Positions 53,450 through 64,000 of a stretch of 64,000 bases of DNA are shown piece after piece (the first letter of the stretch is position 1; every line of letters starts with the position of its first letter). Below the pieces are notes generated by a model, which was not told the DNA's origin, made no database searches, and worked only from the letters and a program-made list of their open reading frames with translations. Origin of the DNA: Pilasporangium apinafurcum (taxonomy: Eukaryota > Oomycota > Peronosporomycetes > Pythiales > Pythiaceae); contig BCKE01000031.1 in NCBI GenBank assembly GCA_001600495.1, positions 307,481 through 371,480 of the forward strand, given 5' to 3'. A program made the translations under genes and the position numbers.

Positions 53450-56386
53450 TCATGTTTTCATCATCTCGTTCATAATCTGTTGTATAGCGAACTGTGCCTT
53501 TGCATGCGATCGATCCAAAATCAGCACTTGGCGCAATTGCTGTGTAGCCTCTTCAGACTTCCCTAAGTAAATCAGCGCCAAAGCTGAATTATAAATTGCC
53601 TTCACATTATTCGGTTGAATGCGTTCAGCCTGTCGAAACGACTCCAGTGCTTGCGGAAATTTGTGCTGCATCATGAAAGCCGATCCAAGATTGATGTAAA
53701 TGGATGCAAACTCTCGATTACACGTTCGAATTCGAAGCGCAGTCTCGTAGCATTCGATAGCGAGGTCGAGTTGATTTTCTTTCTGGTGTTGAAGCCCCTG
53801 AGAGTATAACTTTTGCACGCGCTTAATCACATCTACCTCATCTTCATTCATGTCAAGCTTTTTCACTTCAACTTTGTCACAAGATTCCTCACCACTGATC
53901 AATTTTGGTGATGTACTATCAGTATTGATAGCAGGAAACATACTTTGCGGGGCATTCGTAATATCCTCCTCATCTTTCATTGGTTCTTTGTATGGCACTT
54001 CTATCATTGGTATGTCTTTGCAAACCGCTTTCCTCTGCACGATCTTTGGGGTCACTCTAGATACATTTTTTCGTTCTTTCTTTGTGAATATTGCGTGGTT
54101 GTTTTTTGCCAATGGCGGTGGTACGGTGTGCTGTTTGTTCTGTCTTCCATGCATATTCCTATAGCACCTTCGCTCTTTCTGCTTCAACTTAAAATCATTT
54201 TGACGAGGAAAAGCTGTCCCTGGACTTTGACTTTCTGCGCGGTGGAACCAACGAGACGATTTCATTTTCCTTCTTGTTATATATCCTCGAGCATAGCGCT
54301 GGATACATCTCGCCGCCACATATACACTGTCGTCATCTGCTGTCATGAGTATGAAATCACGCTGCTTATCGTCATTCGCACCGTCTCGGACGGTTAAGTG
54401 ATGAAGCATATCAATAAATTCAGTATCGGACTCGAGACGGACAGCGTCATTGATGCACTCGACTATGCCGTCGTTACTCTCTTCGGAAGATGCGAAATCG
54501 TCCTCGTACGAGTCTTCATCGTCGTTACCTTCCGCAGGTGAAACATCTTCAGGCGCGGCTGGAGCGTTCATCATCTTTCCTGGTGCATTTGTTTGAGTTT
54601 GATCAGTCACAGCTGACAAAGCTTGAGTGTCGGCTAGTACAGGCTGGCGTGACAGTGGAATGGAGTTCGAGCGCCCATTCTTCTTCATCAATAGTCTTCG
54701 CGACGTTCCGCTGGAGGCACTTCGCTGTGTCATGCGTTTTAACAGCGGAGAAGGCTCAACGAATACTGGAGCAGCTCCATATGCTGCCATAGCGAGCGCG
54801 TCTGCTGATACTCGTAACGAGAGCGATTCGTGCATTGGTGACCTTATTGGACGAGAGGAGTGATAATTTCCAGTATCTCTCTCGATGTCGTATCCTTTTT
54901 CGCGTGCGACAAGAGAATTCTGTGAAAGCGGCGGCATAGACGTATTGGGTCGTTTTGTAAACTGCAAATGGTATGCTGCGCTTAAAACTGGAGGCATCAA
55001 ATTGGAATCAAGTGCTTGGCGTAATCGAATCGCAGAGCGACTCTGCAATCGATTTTCCTCCAAAGAGTTTGTTCGTTTGCTGGATCCAACTTGGTAACTC
55101 GTGTTTTTACTCTTTAAGTCACCTAGTTTCGATAATGATACTGAATGAACTACGCCACGCTTCACTGGCGATTGCCCTGCCGTATGATACTTCGACTTCG
55201 ACGTGGTCCCAGTTGCAACTACTTCACCAAAGCACATGTTGCGGAATTTTGTCTTCTCTGCTTCCAAATCTTTGTAAGCATTAATGTTGGCCCGTGTCTT
55301 AGAGTCTGTGATAATACGATAGAGAGTGGAACTCATCATGACGAGGCGCTCTTGAGCCGCGTGAACTGATATGGTCTGCAAGATAATTGGTTCTAAACCT
55401 TCCTATTGGGGTATAACTTGAGACCACTTCATGGCAATTAAAGTAGCGCAGAGGAAACTAGTCACCTACCTCGCTCATCATGTATGCGTACAATTTCGAC
55501 GCCTCGGACAACTGCGAGAGAATGCAAATCGCATTGCTCTATGAAGCATCACGGGTTACAAATAACTCAATAGCACTTGATTAAAGTACATAAACGAGCT
55601 TACCTGCATGCCAATATCAAATCGGAACTCTCGCATGGCTGTCACGATTTCTTTTAGCAATCCAGCGTCCACCAGCTCTTTACATACTTCCGCATAAGAA
55701 CCATCATTGCTTGAGGGATTGCTCAAACGTTGTAAGATTTCGTGAAAAATTTCCATTTGCCTGTGTAAATGCTGCCTTTCAGAACGCAATCTGTGCACTA
55801 ATGTGCTTAGCGACACCTTCTCCCGAGTTCCATCATTTGTGATATCATTGGTCAAATCGCAATTACGTGTCGAGGAAGCAGACATAGCTCCTTTTCGTCG
55901 ACCAGCTGCCGGCTCGCGGAGTGGTATACCTTGCTCTTTCTTGGGATTTGTGAAACTTAATGTCCCTACGTTCGCTCGTAATGGCTTGATGGTTGATCGT
56001 TGCATATCGTACATTGTCGAGCCTCTAGTCTTCGCCATGACACTCAGAAGGAACGCGCCAGCTTTAGATTGAGGAACATTGGGTTCAGCAACTACAATGG
56101 GAGTGTCCTTCAGCGTCGCTGCTCGTTCTTTCAGGAAACATGGACGAATTGACTTATCCCCGCTGCTTTTAGTTAAGGCTAGCGACTGGAGACGATTTCT
56201 TCCAGCCGTAACAGCGTTGAGTGGTTGTGGTGGCATGAACAGCGTCGATCGTCGTTCGAACGTCTGGAATTGCGACGAACCGGCCGAAAGCACGTTGTCT
56301 CGATCGTCATCTTCTTCATATTCCAGCCCTTCGTCCAGATCCTCCTCCTCTTCGTCGTCGTCCAGATCCTCTGCGACGTTTCTCAT
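53450..56386 (-). CDS. IQ-motif and TPR protein
   Basis: Exons 56386-55604, 55538-55470 and 55375-53450, in phase to 925 residues. The N terminus is acidic (DLDDDEEEEDLDEG). Residues ~200-300 are helical, possibly an armadillo-like stretch (VHRLRSERQHLHRQME, AICILSQLSEASKLYAYM). Near residue 630, AARCIQRYARGYITRRK is an IQ motif for calmodulin. At the C terminus, three TPRs can be read: AIECYETALRIR, INLGSAFMMQHKFPQALES and NSALALIYLGKSEEATQQL. I do not recognise a named family; the domain mix recalls ciliary or scaffold proteins. A start upstream of 56386 would run into a region without conservation signals. Confidence 0.72.
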
Positions 56387-56813
56387 TGCATATAAATAAA
56401 TTGATAAAGTGGCAAAGTCAGATCCTACCAGTATAGCGTGACTATTTTTTGTCGTTGCATGCGTGTATGTAACACGCTCTGCATTATTTGTTTTGACGAA
56501 CAGAACGTTTAGCACTTATTTTGCGTCTGTTGGATGAATATTTGAATATTTACGGTGTTGGCAACATTCTCGGTATCATGTTTTGGATGCATTAATGCAT
56601 GTTTTTCGGTGCCATGAAGTGATTTACCATGCCATCTCGAAAAATGGACAAACTACTATCAACCATGTATTTGATGCCTCGAGTGTTCATTTTTCCACCA
56701 AAATAGTGATACAAAACGATGTGGACAACCTCACTAAAAATCGAAATCATCGAGACATGACCATTCTATTCTTTTCAATGGATCGCACGTATTTATAAAT
56801 GTTGAAATCGCTC
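56387..56813. other. Intergenic between the ISWI 3' end and the IQ/TPR start
   Basis: AT-rich, both neighbours on the minus strand. No frame with motifs. Expected content is the IQ/TPR promoter and the ISWI terminator region. Confidence 0.45.
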
Positions 56814-59800
56814 CTACTTGGTGCGCTGTTTCTTGGAGGAAGATGAACTTTTTGACGAACTACTCCGTTTCTTGCTCTTACTATCCGACGACGACGTCGA
56901 TTTCTTGCTAGTACTACCGCTGCTGCTGGACGTTTTAGACTTGGATCGGCTCTTCGATTTGGACGACGATGACGAACTGCTACTCTTTTTGGCTTTCTTC
57001 ACGAGCTCTTCCTCATCTTTCGTATTTTTGTTTTTTACTTCTTCATTCTCACGCTCAATCATTCGCGTCAGCATCTCACCACGCTTTTGCAGCTCCGCAA
57101 TCGTCCGTGACTTGAAAAACCAGTCAAAACGGAATTGCCATGCTTTGCGAATCTCGTCACGAATCTCACTCCAGTGCTCCAGTGGCCCGTACTTATTCAT
57201 CATCACAACCAAAAACACATCTTCGTCCAGGATGTACCCTTTGCTCTTGTAGCCACTCGGGTAGTTCAATTTCATATCACGAAGAGGATTGCTGTAGCGA
57301 CTGCATTTACGAGCGAGGGCTTGCCTGATTACTTCATTACGCTCCAATCGTTTTTCTCCTCGCTCAATCTTTTCGATGTATTTTGTATGATCTTTGAGTT
57401 CAGTATAACGCTTCCAGAACGTGTCAAAGTACCGTTCCACTTGGGCAAGATCTTTGTTAATCAATTGGGCAACTTCTTCGCAAACGCGCGTCTTGTCAAC
57501 TCGACCATAACGCTCACAACTGGTGATAAATTGTTTGAGATCCCGTCGAGTCCAATCACCAAACCCTTCTTTTTCTAACTTTTCAAGCTCTTTGACATCT
57601 TTCGGATCCATTTCAGTTTCTTCCAGTTCTTTCTCCAAAGCAGCAGATTTCGAATTATCCTCCTCGTCTTCTTCAGCCGAATTCGAAGCAGATGCAACGT
57701 CGTCACCACTTTCTCCACTGACTTTCTTCTTCTTTCCCTTTGTACGTTGCTCTTCACTTTTAGCTTCCTTAATGAGCCTCATCAACTCCTTGCGACGATT
57801 CTCAATTTGGGTTTTCACAGTCAGTAACGCCACCATTCGATCTTGATTGAAAAATTGATAGTCATGCACAACAGGAACTTTTGCGGCGTCAGAGCCTGGT
57901 TTCTTCGCCTTCTTCGGCTTTACAAGTCCGGCCTGCTTCCGATAATACTCATCTTCATTATAGTTCGATTTGCGCTCACGTTGTGGAAGTGCGATAAACG
58001 TCGACGGAAGAACCTGACCGCTGTTAGTATCCTTTGAAAAAATTTCGCCTTCAAATTCGTATAGATTGGACACAGAAGCTCCGTTATCTCCAGCGAGTGA
58101 GAAATTGGCCAAATTGTGCTGCATATCTCCAGCGATTTTGGATTTCATTGCTTCAGTTCGTTCTTCACCTTTTGCCAAAATGGCATTGATATCATCGTCA
58201 GTGATCATTGATCCTTTAGCATTGAAGATCTCATCAGCTCCAAATCGCACCATCGTCATCAACTCATCCTTTGACAATTTTCGATTTTGCTGCGCGAGTC
58301 GCCCTTGTTGAATAATTGCAGCATCTAAATACAATTTACGCTCAGCACGCTCAACGATCTTTTCTTCGACTGTTCCATCGGAAATAAATCGAAATACACG
58401 CACAGTTTTTGTTTGTCCAATGCGATGTGCACGATCCATAGCCTGAAGATCGACTTGAGGATTCCAGTCCGAATCATAAAGAATAACAATATCAGCAGTA
58501 GCCAAGTTAATACCAAGACCACCTGCTCGTGTACTCAACAAGAAGCAGAACTTGGTGCTTCCAGGTGCATTGAATTCTTCCATCATTGAATCTCGATCTT
58601 CACCTTTTGTAGAGCCATCAAGACGGCAGTAATCATAGCTGAAGTAGCGCAAGTAGTCCTCCAAAATATCCAGCATCGACGTCATCTGACAGAAGATCAA
58701 AACACGTGATTCCTGGGCTTGAAGCTTTGGTAGCAATTTATGCAACAAAGTCAACTTCCCGCAATTTTCCCAGAGATGAGCTCCTTCGATGTAAGGAGGA
58801 CCAGGTTCTGCACCTTCAAACAAGTATGGGTGGTTACAGACTTTGCGTAACTGCATCAAAATATTGAGCAGACGCACTCGATCACTACCACCAATAGCGT
58901 TTAAGTGCGCAGCATCGCGATGGAGCACACGCATATACCACTCGCGCTGCATTTCCGACAATCCAACGTACAGCTTTGTTTCGATTTTAGGGGGTAGCGA
59001 ATGTTCGACATCGGATTTGAGTCGTCGAAGGAGAAAGGGGCGAAGCACGGTATGCAATTTCTTGATTACGTTCTCTTGTCCTTTTTGTTCATCAACGTTG
59101 AACCATGAGTCAAAATCTTCCGAGTCAGTAAACACTTCCGGCAGCAAAAAGTTGAGGAGAGCCCACAACTCATGCAAATTGTTCTGCAATGGAGTACCGG
59201 TAATCAACAGTCGATGCTCCACTTTGAATTCGCGAACGACTCGCGAGAGCTTCGAATGTTCATTCTTCACACGATGAGCTTCGTCAATCAGGAGATATTT
59301 CCACTTGATCTTCTGCAGCACGGCCTTTTCGATGATAGCAACTTCGTATGAGAGCACAACAGCGTCGAAATCCAGCTTCACAACGGTTTCTCGCTGAATA
59401 GCACGTTCTTCCTTATCACCCATAAACTTGAAAGCACGAATAGCTGGGCACCAACGCTTAAGTTCGCGCATCCAATTCCCAACAGTAGATTTGGGGACAA
59501 TAATAATATGGGGTCCTTCAATCCCACGGGCTTCGCGCAAATACGCTAGGAGCGAAATGGACTGCAGGGTCTTACCGAGGCCCATTTCATCGGCAAGAAT
59601 ACCATTCACACCGGAATCATGTAGGCGAATCATCCAGTTTAAACCTTCCAACTGATACGGCTTCATGGTCCCAAATTTAATACATTTCGGTTGTTGTGTA
59701 ATGCGAGTGAATCGCGCTTCGTCCATTTCCATCATCGCTTGTGCGTCCGCCTGCTCACTCTTGTTGTTCTTACTTCGTCGCGAATTCGAGTCTTTCCCGT

Positions 59801-60352
59801 TGGCCAAGGATTTCGACATTTCCTTCCCCAAAGTACTCGAGCCGCCCATTAGAAAAGACGTAAACACATCCGACTACAGGATCAAGTATTGAATTGGAAC
59901 ACAGATCAGTTAAACCAACACACGCTCTCGCATATAGTATCGAATAAGTATGTTACCTGCGCCATCAAGAATGCCATTTTCTTCTCTGATTGTGACTTCT
60001 TCTCCCACTCCGCATCCTGAGCAAGATTCTGTTTTACAACTTCCAGAGATTTGATCTGCTTCTCTCGTTGCTGCTGGAGAACTGATTCTTCCTCTTTCAG
60101 CAACGCATCTTTCTCTTCCTTGGAGAGCAGTGACTCTTTCTTCCCATCTTCACTTGTATTTTCTTCTTCGTCGCCATCTTCCTCCACCGATGCAGTGTCG
60201 TCCCCCATCGACACATCGTCATCCTCCACGCTCTCGTCCTCTTCTACGGAGCGGACAACCTGCGTCTCTTCTTCGCTTTTGCTACTGACACTACTGGGGC
60301 TAGTGGGGCTGCTGCTACTGTTGCTCTTGTCATCGTCCTCCACGTGAGCCAT
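56814..60352 (-). CDS. ISWI-type chromatin remodelling ATPase
   Basis: Exons 60352-59957 and 59873-56814, in phase to 1151 residues. Acidic N terminus, then the SNF2 helicase: GILADEMGLGKTLQ (Walker A), LIDEAHRVKNE (DEAH box), LLITGTPLQNN, SNF2 helicase C with TRAGGLGINLATAD and DRAHRIGQ. Then come the HAND region, SANT (GDWTRRDLKQFITSCERYG) and SLIDE, the order that defines ISWI and separates it from CHD and SWI2. The enzyme slides and spaces nucleosomes in the nucleus. The C-terminal ~70 residues are Ser/Lys-rich (KSKSRSKSK) and look disordered. Exon 1 carries only the acidic leader. The start is the first in-frame ATG. Confidence 0.96.
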
Positions 60353-60562
60353 CGCTGATCTATATGAACTCCACCCGCTGCTTTCTCCCCCTTCTCGTCT
60401 GGAAACAAAACCACCAAACTCACTGGTCGCTTTGGCGCCAAATCAAGAGCTATTGAAAGGCGGCATTTCATCCCCTAATATTTCTGTTAAGTACGCACAC
60501 CACTAAGTTCGAATTGATGAAAACAAAATCCAATATTCTATCAACAGTGTTTTAGTTCCTAT

Positions 60563-62554
60563 CTACTCCTTCTTTTGCTTTTTTTTTGTTGATTTCTTGG
60601 ACGCATTGCCTCCCCCTTTCAACGCATCCAGAATCATCGCTACATCTGCACTCTTAGCTGCCGTTTCCTTCGACTGGACATCTTCATCTTTGCTTGCTTT
60701 CCGTTTCTTCTTCACTTTCTTGTCGGCTTTCTCAACTGATTTTACCTTGGTTGTCTTTTTCTTTGTTAGGATTGGTTCAGTGGAATCATCATTCACGACG
60801 TCCTTGAACATATCTGCGATTTTCTGCTTTTTCTCATTGAGCGATTCCCACTTTTCACGGTTGTTCTTGAACTCAAAGAGATTACAGGTGTTCATCACGA
60901 GCTGCGAGAAGTGACTCCCAGCGAGTTTAGTCTCCACCTGCAGTAGCTCCTCAACCAGCACAACTTTTTGTGGCAGTGTGAGCTTCTCGTAGCATTTGAT
61001 CACTGAAAACGCGCCCAGTCGATCCATTGCCAAAGAGCCGAAACTCCCAACAAACCGTTCATATAGCGCCTGTCGAACCCAATTTAACCACTCATCGTTC
61101 GATTCCCAAATTGGTTCAATAACGTAGCGACTACCAGTCGAATCCTTCGCCAAAGCAATCAACTGAGCAGTGTTCAGACTAAGCACACCTTCATAAAGCG
61201 GTCGAATATAGTTTTCCTGCTCGAACTGCATCAATTCGTGAATGATCTTGGCGCCGACAACATTCAACTGAATCTTGGAACTGCCAGAAGTTGATAATTG
61301 CAGCGCAAGCAGTGCGGGGACAAAGTCTTTCTGTACAGCTTCTGGTTTTTTGCTTTCCTGTTTCTTCACAGCGTCAACCAGTGCATGAAACATTTCCTGT
61401 TGGTGAAGTTTGAACTTGACACACATCTCCATAAGCCGCCAAACCACACCTGGTCGTCCCATCGACAGCAGCGTCCACAGCGCTTGCTCTAGTTCATCTA
61501 GCACTTCTTGAGCCAGCTCTGGCGAAGATACACGCTGGATGACACTTTGTACAACATAATTTGCAATGTCATGCTGAGCAAATTCCACCATTTTTCCTTT
61601 AATGCATCGTCTGAAAATCTTGGTAAAGAACTTGTCGCTAATGCTTGCAAACACCGAGTCCAACATGTGACTGGTAACAGCATCACCAGCAAAATCATAG
61701 AAAGCCTGAATTGTGGCTTCTTCATTATCCCACTGCAGAATGTGCTCCACCAGTACTTTACTGCTCTTTGGTGGTGCTAGTTTAATTGCTGCCGCAAGCA
61801 ATGGACCTGAATTGCGATCGTATAGGAGATTGAGCATTTCGTGCATGCTGCAGGACTTGAAAGCGGTCAAAATTTCCTCGAACAGCTTGTGGAAACTGGA
61901 TGGCACTTCGTACGTCACAACTGTACCATCCTCGGCGACAAGAGCCTCTCCAAACGTAACTGCGCGATGTTTCCCTTTCTTTCCACGCCTTTCCGCTACT
62001 AGCGGTCGCCCAGCGAGAGTAGCCAATACGGAACGAAACACGTGAGTTGCACTGACATCGTTTGACAGCGTTAGCCACTCATTTTCGACTTCTTTTACCA
62101 TGTTCACGATAAGTTCGCTCATGAGAGGTATGTCTTTTAGTCGATCGTCCTCATCATTCGATTTGGCTACAGTGCCCTGTAACTCCTTCTCTACAACCAA
62201 ACTGCTTCTCGACAGTACATTCTGAAGAACATGTGATGAGTATCGGTTGGTCCACAGATGGCTGACGTATCCGTGCATTTTGCTGAAGAAGAAACGCAAT
62301 TGCCCGTCGCTCATTCTTGGTAAAAAAGCTTCAACGAGCACCCCAGCGTGTCTGTCTGATGACGCGCTGGCTGCACGTGGTGCCAACTCCTCCAATACGT
62401 TCCATAGCAACAGTTCCACGTCTTCATCGGTCGTGTCTTCGGTCGGCTGAGTAAGCATCTCAGTGACTTCCTTTAAATAGGAAAGCGTGTCTGGCTCCAG
62501 TCGACGCGGACGTACACGCCTATATGTATCCCACGAAAACAAGTCAGTCGCCAT
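60563..62554 (-). CDS. NOP9: NOP9-like Pumilio-repeat nucleolar protein
   Basis: Single exon, 663 residues. The N-terminal block LEPDTLSYLKEVTEML, then VLEELAPRAASASSDRHAGVLVEAFL and LWTNRYSSHVLQNVLSR, follow the NOP9 pattern of Pumilio repeats. Later repeats include NYVVQSVIQRVSSPELAQEVL and ALAKDSTGSRYVIEPIW. The C terminus has several Lys-rich stretches (KKKTTKVKS, KKVKKKRKASK, KKSTKKKQKKE), usual for nucleolar targeting. NOP9 binds pre-18S rRNA and holds back early cleavage during small-subunit assembly. The start MATDLFSWDTYRRV is clear; an 82-codon frame on the same strand overlaps its 5' end but has no recognised motif. Confidence 0.85.
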   Translation of the reverse strand: MATDLFSWDTYRRVRPRRLEPDTLSYLKEVTEMLTQPTEDTTDEDVELLLWNVLEELAPRAASASSDRHAGVLVEAFLPRMSDGQLRFFFSKMHGYVSHLWTNRYSSHVLQNVLSRSSLVVEKELQGTVAKSNDEDDRLKDIPLMSELIVNMVKEVENEWLTLSNDVSATHVFRSVLATLAGRPLVAERRGKKGKHRAVTFGEALVAEDGTVVTYEVPSSFHKLFEEILTAFKSCSMHEMLNLLYDRNSGPLLAAAIKLAPPKSSKVLVEHILQWDNEEATIQAFYDFAGDAVTSHMLDSVFASISDKFFTKIFRRCIKGKMVEFAQHDIANYVVQSVIQRVSSPELAQEVLDELEQALWTLLSMGRPGVVWRLMEMCVKFKLHQQEMFHALVDAVKKQESKKPEAVQKDFVPALLALQLSTSGSSKIQLNVVGAKIIHELMQFEQENYIRPLYEGVLSLNTAQLIALAKDSTGSRYVIEPIWESNDEWLNWVRQALYERFVGSFGSLAMDRLGAFSVIKCYEKLTLPQKVVLVEELLQVETKLAGSHFSQLVMNTCNLFEFKNNREKWESLNEKKQKIADMFKDVVNDDSTEPILTKKKTTKVKSVEKADKKVKKKRKASKDEDVQSKETAAKSADVAMILDALKGGGNASKKSTKKKQKKE

Positions 62555-63067
62555 GCCACTACGCTTTGGTGCAGCAGAAGTAATACATACTCTGGTCGTT
62601 CATTTGCCTGTGTTCTGGTGCTGTCATTTAGCTCCACCATCCGTCTCAACTGTTCGTGTCTGTTGATGGCCTTCCTCCAGTAATCGAGCTTGAAATTCAA
62701 TTTGCAGTTATAACTGTTCATATGTTAGCAATAAACCTCAAGAGATCATGTGAGATACCGAAATACCGGTAACCCAGGAAGGAGCTCCTGTTTTTTGTTA
62801 TTTGGGTCCGACTTGAGTAAGACTAGACAACCGCTTGGACTTTACCTAATTATTCCCTATCTCAGTTAATAAGGCACCTAGATATTAGGCTGGATTGCAT
62901 AAGTTTTTAGGGATCCCATAGCTTTTTACCCAATGCGAATTCATAAATAAAATGCTGATTGGTAAAAACTAGAAAAAAAGAGCTTTAAAATGAGCTATTG
63001 ATCAAACAAATCGAGTAAGGCATTCTCACACCTCGAAAAGAAAAAAGTGGCCATTTCCTCCAGCCCA
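62555..63067. other. Between NOP9 and the transposase; possible transposon left end
   Basis: NOP9 5' flank followed by AT-rich sequence. If the transposase belongs to a Tc1/mariner-type element, its left terminal repeat should lie between about 62760 and 63067, but it cannot be named without the right end. A frame at 62473-62721 was considered and not called. Confidence 0.4.
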
Positions 63068-64000
63068 ATGCCAAAGAAACCAAAGAACCGAAGATTTCGC
63101 ATCATTACCAAGGAAGTAGCCACTCTAATTGATGACTGTAGAAGGTTCTTTGAGAAGGAACTCGAGCGCAATCAACGAATCCATTTGAATCGCCCAGTTG
63201 CTCGCACTGCAGCAGCTTTCGGTGTTGGTGAACGTACTGTCCTTCGTGTGCGAAAGAAACTAGAGAATAACGAACCTTTTGATGACGACACAAGAGATCG
63301 AGACATGGTTGTTCCTGATTATTTTATTCCTATTGTTCGGCAAGCAATACTGAGCATGTACGGGGCGAAGGAGCACGTGACAATCAATACGCTGCTCAGT
63401 AGATTGCGTTCAGAGCGCGTCACAAGAACAACAGGATGGAAATGGAGTAGAGCAACCCTGCACCGATTCATCACAAACAAAATGAACTACTCCTATGGTT
63501 CTAGGCCTTCGTACTATCAGCAGCTTCAAGAGAATGCGTCTATCGCCGCTCAGCGCGTCAACTACATCAGGAAGGTGCAAGAATATCGAACCCAAGGACG
63601 TCCGATATTCTACCAAGATGAGACCTGGGTTAGCAAAAACATGACGCCTATTAAGGTATGGGTTGATGAGAATGGTGCTGGTGGGTTGAAGGTACCAAAT
63701 GGAAAAGGAGAGCGCTCCATTATATGTCATATTGGTGGCTATAATGGTTTCGTCGAAGGAGCAAAGTTGATTTTCCGGGGCTCAAAGTCACTTAAAGACT
63801 CTGATTATCATACAGAGATGAATGCTAGTGTGTTTTTGGACTGGTTGGAGAAGCGTGTCCTTCCTGCTGTTCCACCCAAATCTGTCATCGTGATTGACCG
63901 GGCAACGTATCACATGACTCTCACGCAGGAAACTAAACCTGCGAAGTCAACACTGAGAAAAGCGGAACTCATAAAGTGGCTGGTGGAAAAGGATATTGTT
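63068..64000 (+). mobile_element. Tc1/mariner-IS630-like transposase, cut by the window edge
   Basis: 311 codons open from the ATG at 63068 to the last base, no stop, so the C terminus is outside. The first ~110 residues hold a helix-turn-helix (TAAAFGVGERTVLRVRKK) and a second helical region (SRATLHRFITNKMNYSY). The DDE core begins with RPIFYQDETWVSKNMT, the first Asp, then KGERSIICHIGGYNGFVEGAKLIF, then VIVIDRATYHMTL with the second Asp. Where most relatives have DN, this one has DR. The last acidic residue is expected beyond 64000. It shows no frameshift in the visible part, so it may be a young or active copy. Confidence 0.88.

Noticed and set aside
62473-62721. 82-codon minus-strand frame overlapping the NOP9 5' end
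   Set aside because: No family recognised and no in-phase splice into NOP9; possibly an upstream frame in the NOP9 leader but not supportable as a gene.
1-64000. CRISPR arrays, tRNA or rRNA genes, bacterial operons
   Set aside because: No regularly spaced repeats, no cloverleaf-like or rRNA sequence recognised by eye, and the gene structure is eukaryotic.

Overview
The window is nuclear DNA from an oomycete (Stramenopila); the genus cannot be fixed from sequence alone. Reasons: short spliceosomal introns (about 45-105 nt, GT-AG), closely packed genes on both strands, and a mixed gene set. That set includes an MLO-family membrane protein ending in EF-hands, a flagellar SPEF1-type protein (consistent with motile zoospores), a secreted protein starting with histidine like the oomycete LPMOs, and housekeeping genes for ISWI, AP-4 beta, NSUN2, NOP9 and focadhesin/RST1. 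Exon limits below come from reading splice sites by eye and checking that the phase stays open. No transcripts were available.

Region 1 (about 1-14.5 kb) is an accessory block with loose spacing. It holds a secreted papain-like cysteine protease, a secreted trypsin-like protease, the MLO/EF-hand protein, and four intact intron-less classical SDR genes plus a 39-codon 3' remnant of a fifth. The SDRs are dispersed tandem duplicates: three on the minus strand, one gene and the remnant on the plus strand. A long G tract and a pair of 18-bp direct repeats lie in the same stretch.

Region 2 (14.8-25.5 kb) is dense with multi-exon genes. In order: a SPEF1/CLAMP-like CH-domain protein rebuilt from four exons, an unrecognised basic protein, a dual-specificity phosphatase homologue that has lost its catalytic Arg, a degenerate PAP2-like membrane protein, NSUN2/Trm4 with an extra zinc knuckle, a stand-alone DHFR preceded by a tiny three-exon reading frame that overlaps its start codon as ATGA, and the LPMO-like secreted protein.

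Region 3 (25.6-50.4 kb) holds a PHD protein whose second finger is split by a Tudor-knot-like domain, a RING-like/protein kinase fusion, dUTPase with a C-terminal extension, an intron-less six-hairpin-glycosidase-like protein, the AP-4 beta subunit, a full-length ABCA transporter with a 41-bp stray copy of part of it upstream, and a very long focadhesin/RST1 homologue.

Region 4 (50.4-64 kb) begins with a 5'-truncated Fanzor/TnpB-like nuclease relic just upstream of the focadhesin start. It continues with a NIPA-type Mg2+ transporter, an IQ/TPR protein, the ISWI remodeller and NOP9. A Tc1/mariner-IS630-like transposase runs off the right edge.

The genes do not form one pathway. Secreted hydrolases and the LPMO-like protein point to degradation of host or plant tissue. 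Several genes concern nucleotide supply and RNA or chromatin (DHFR, dUTPase, NSUN2, NOP9, ISWI, PHD). No rRNA, tRNA or CRISPR array was recognised.
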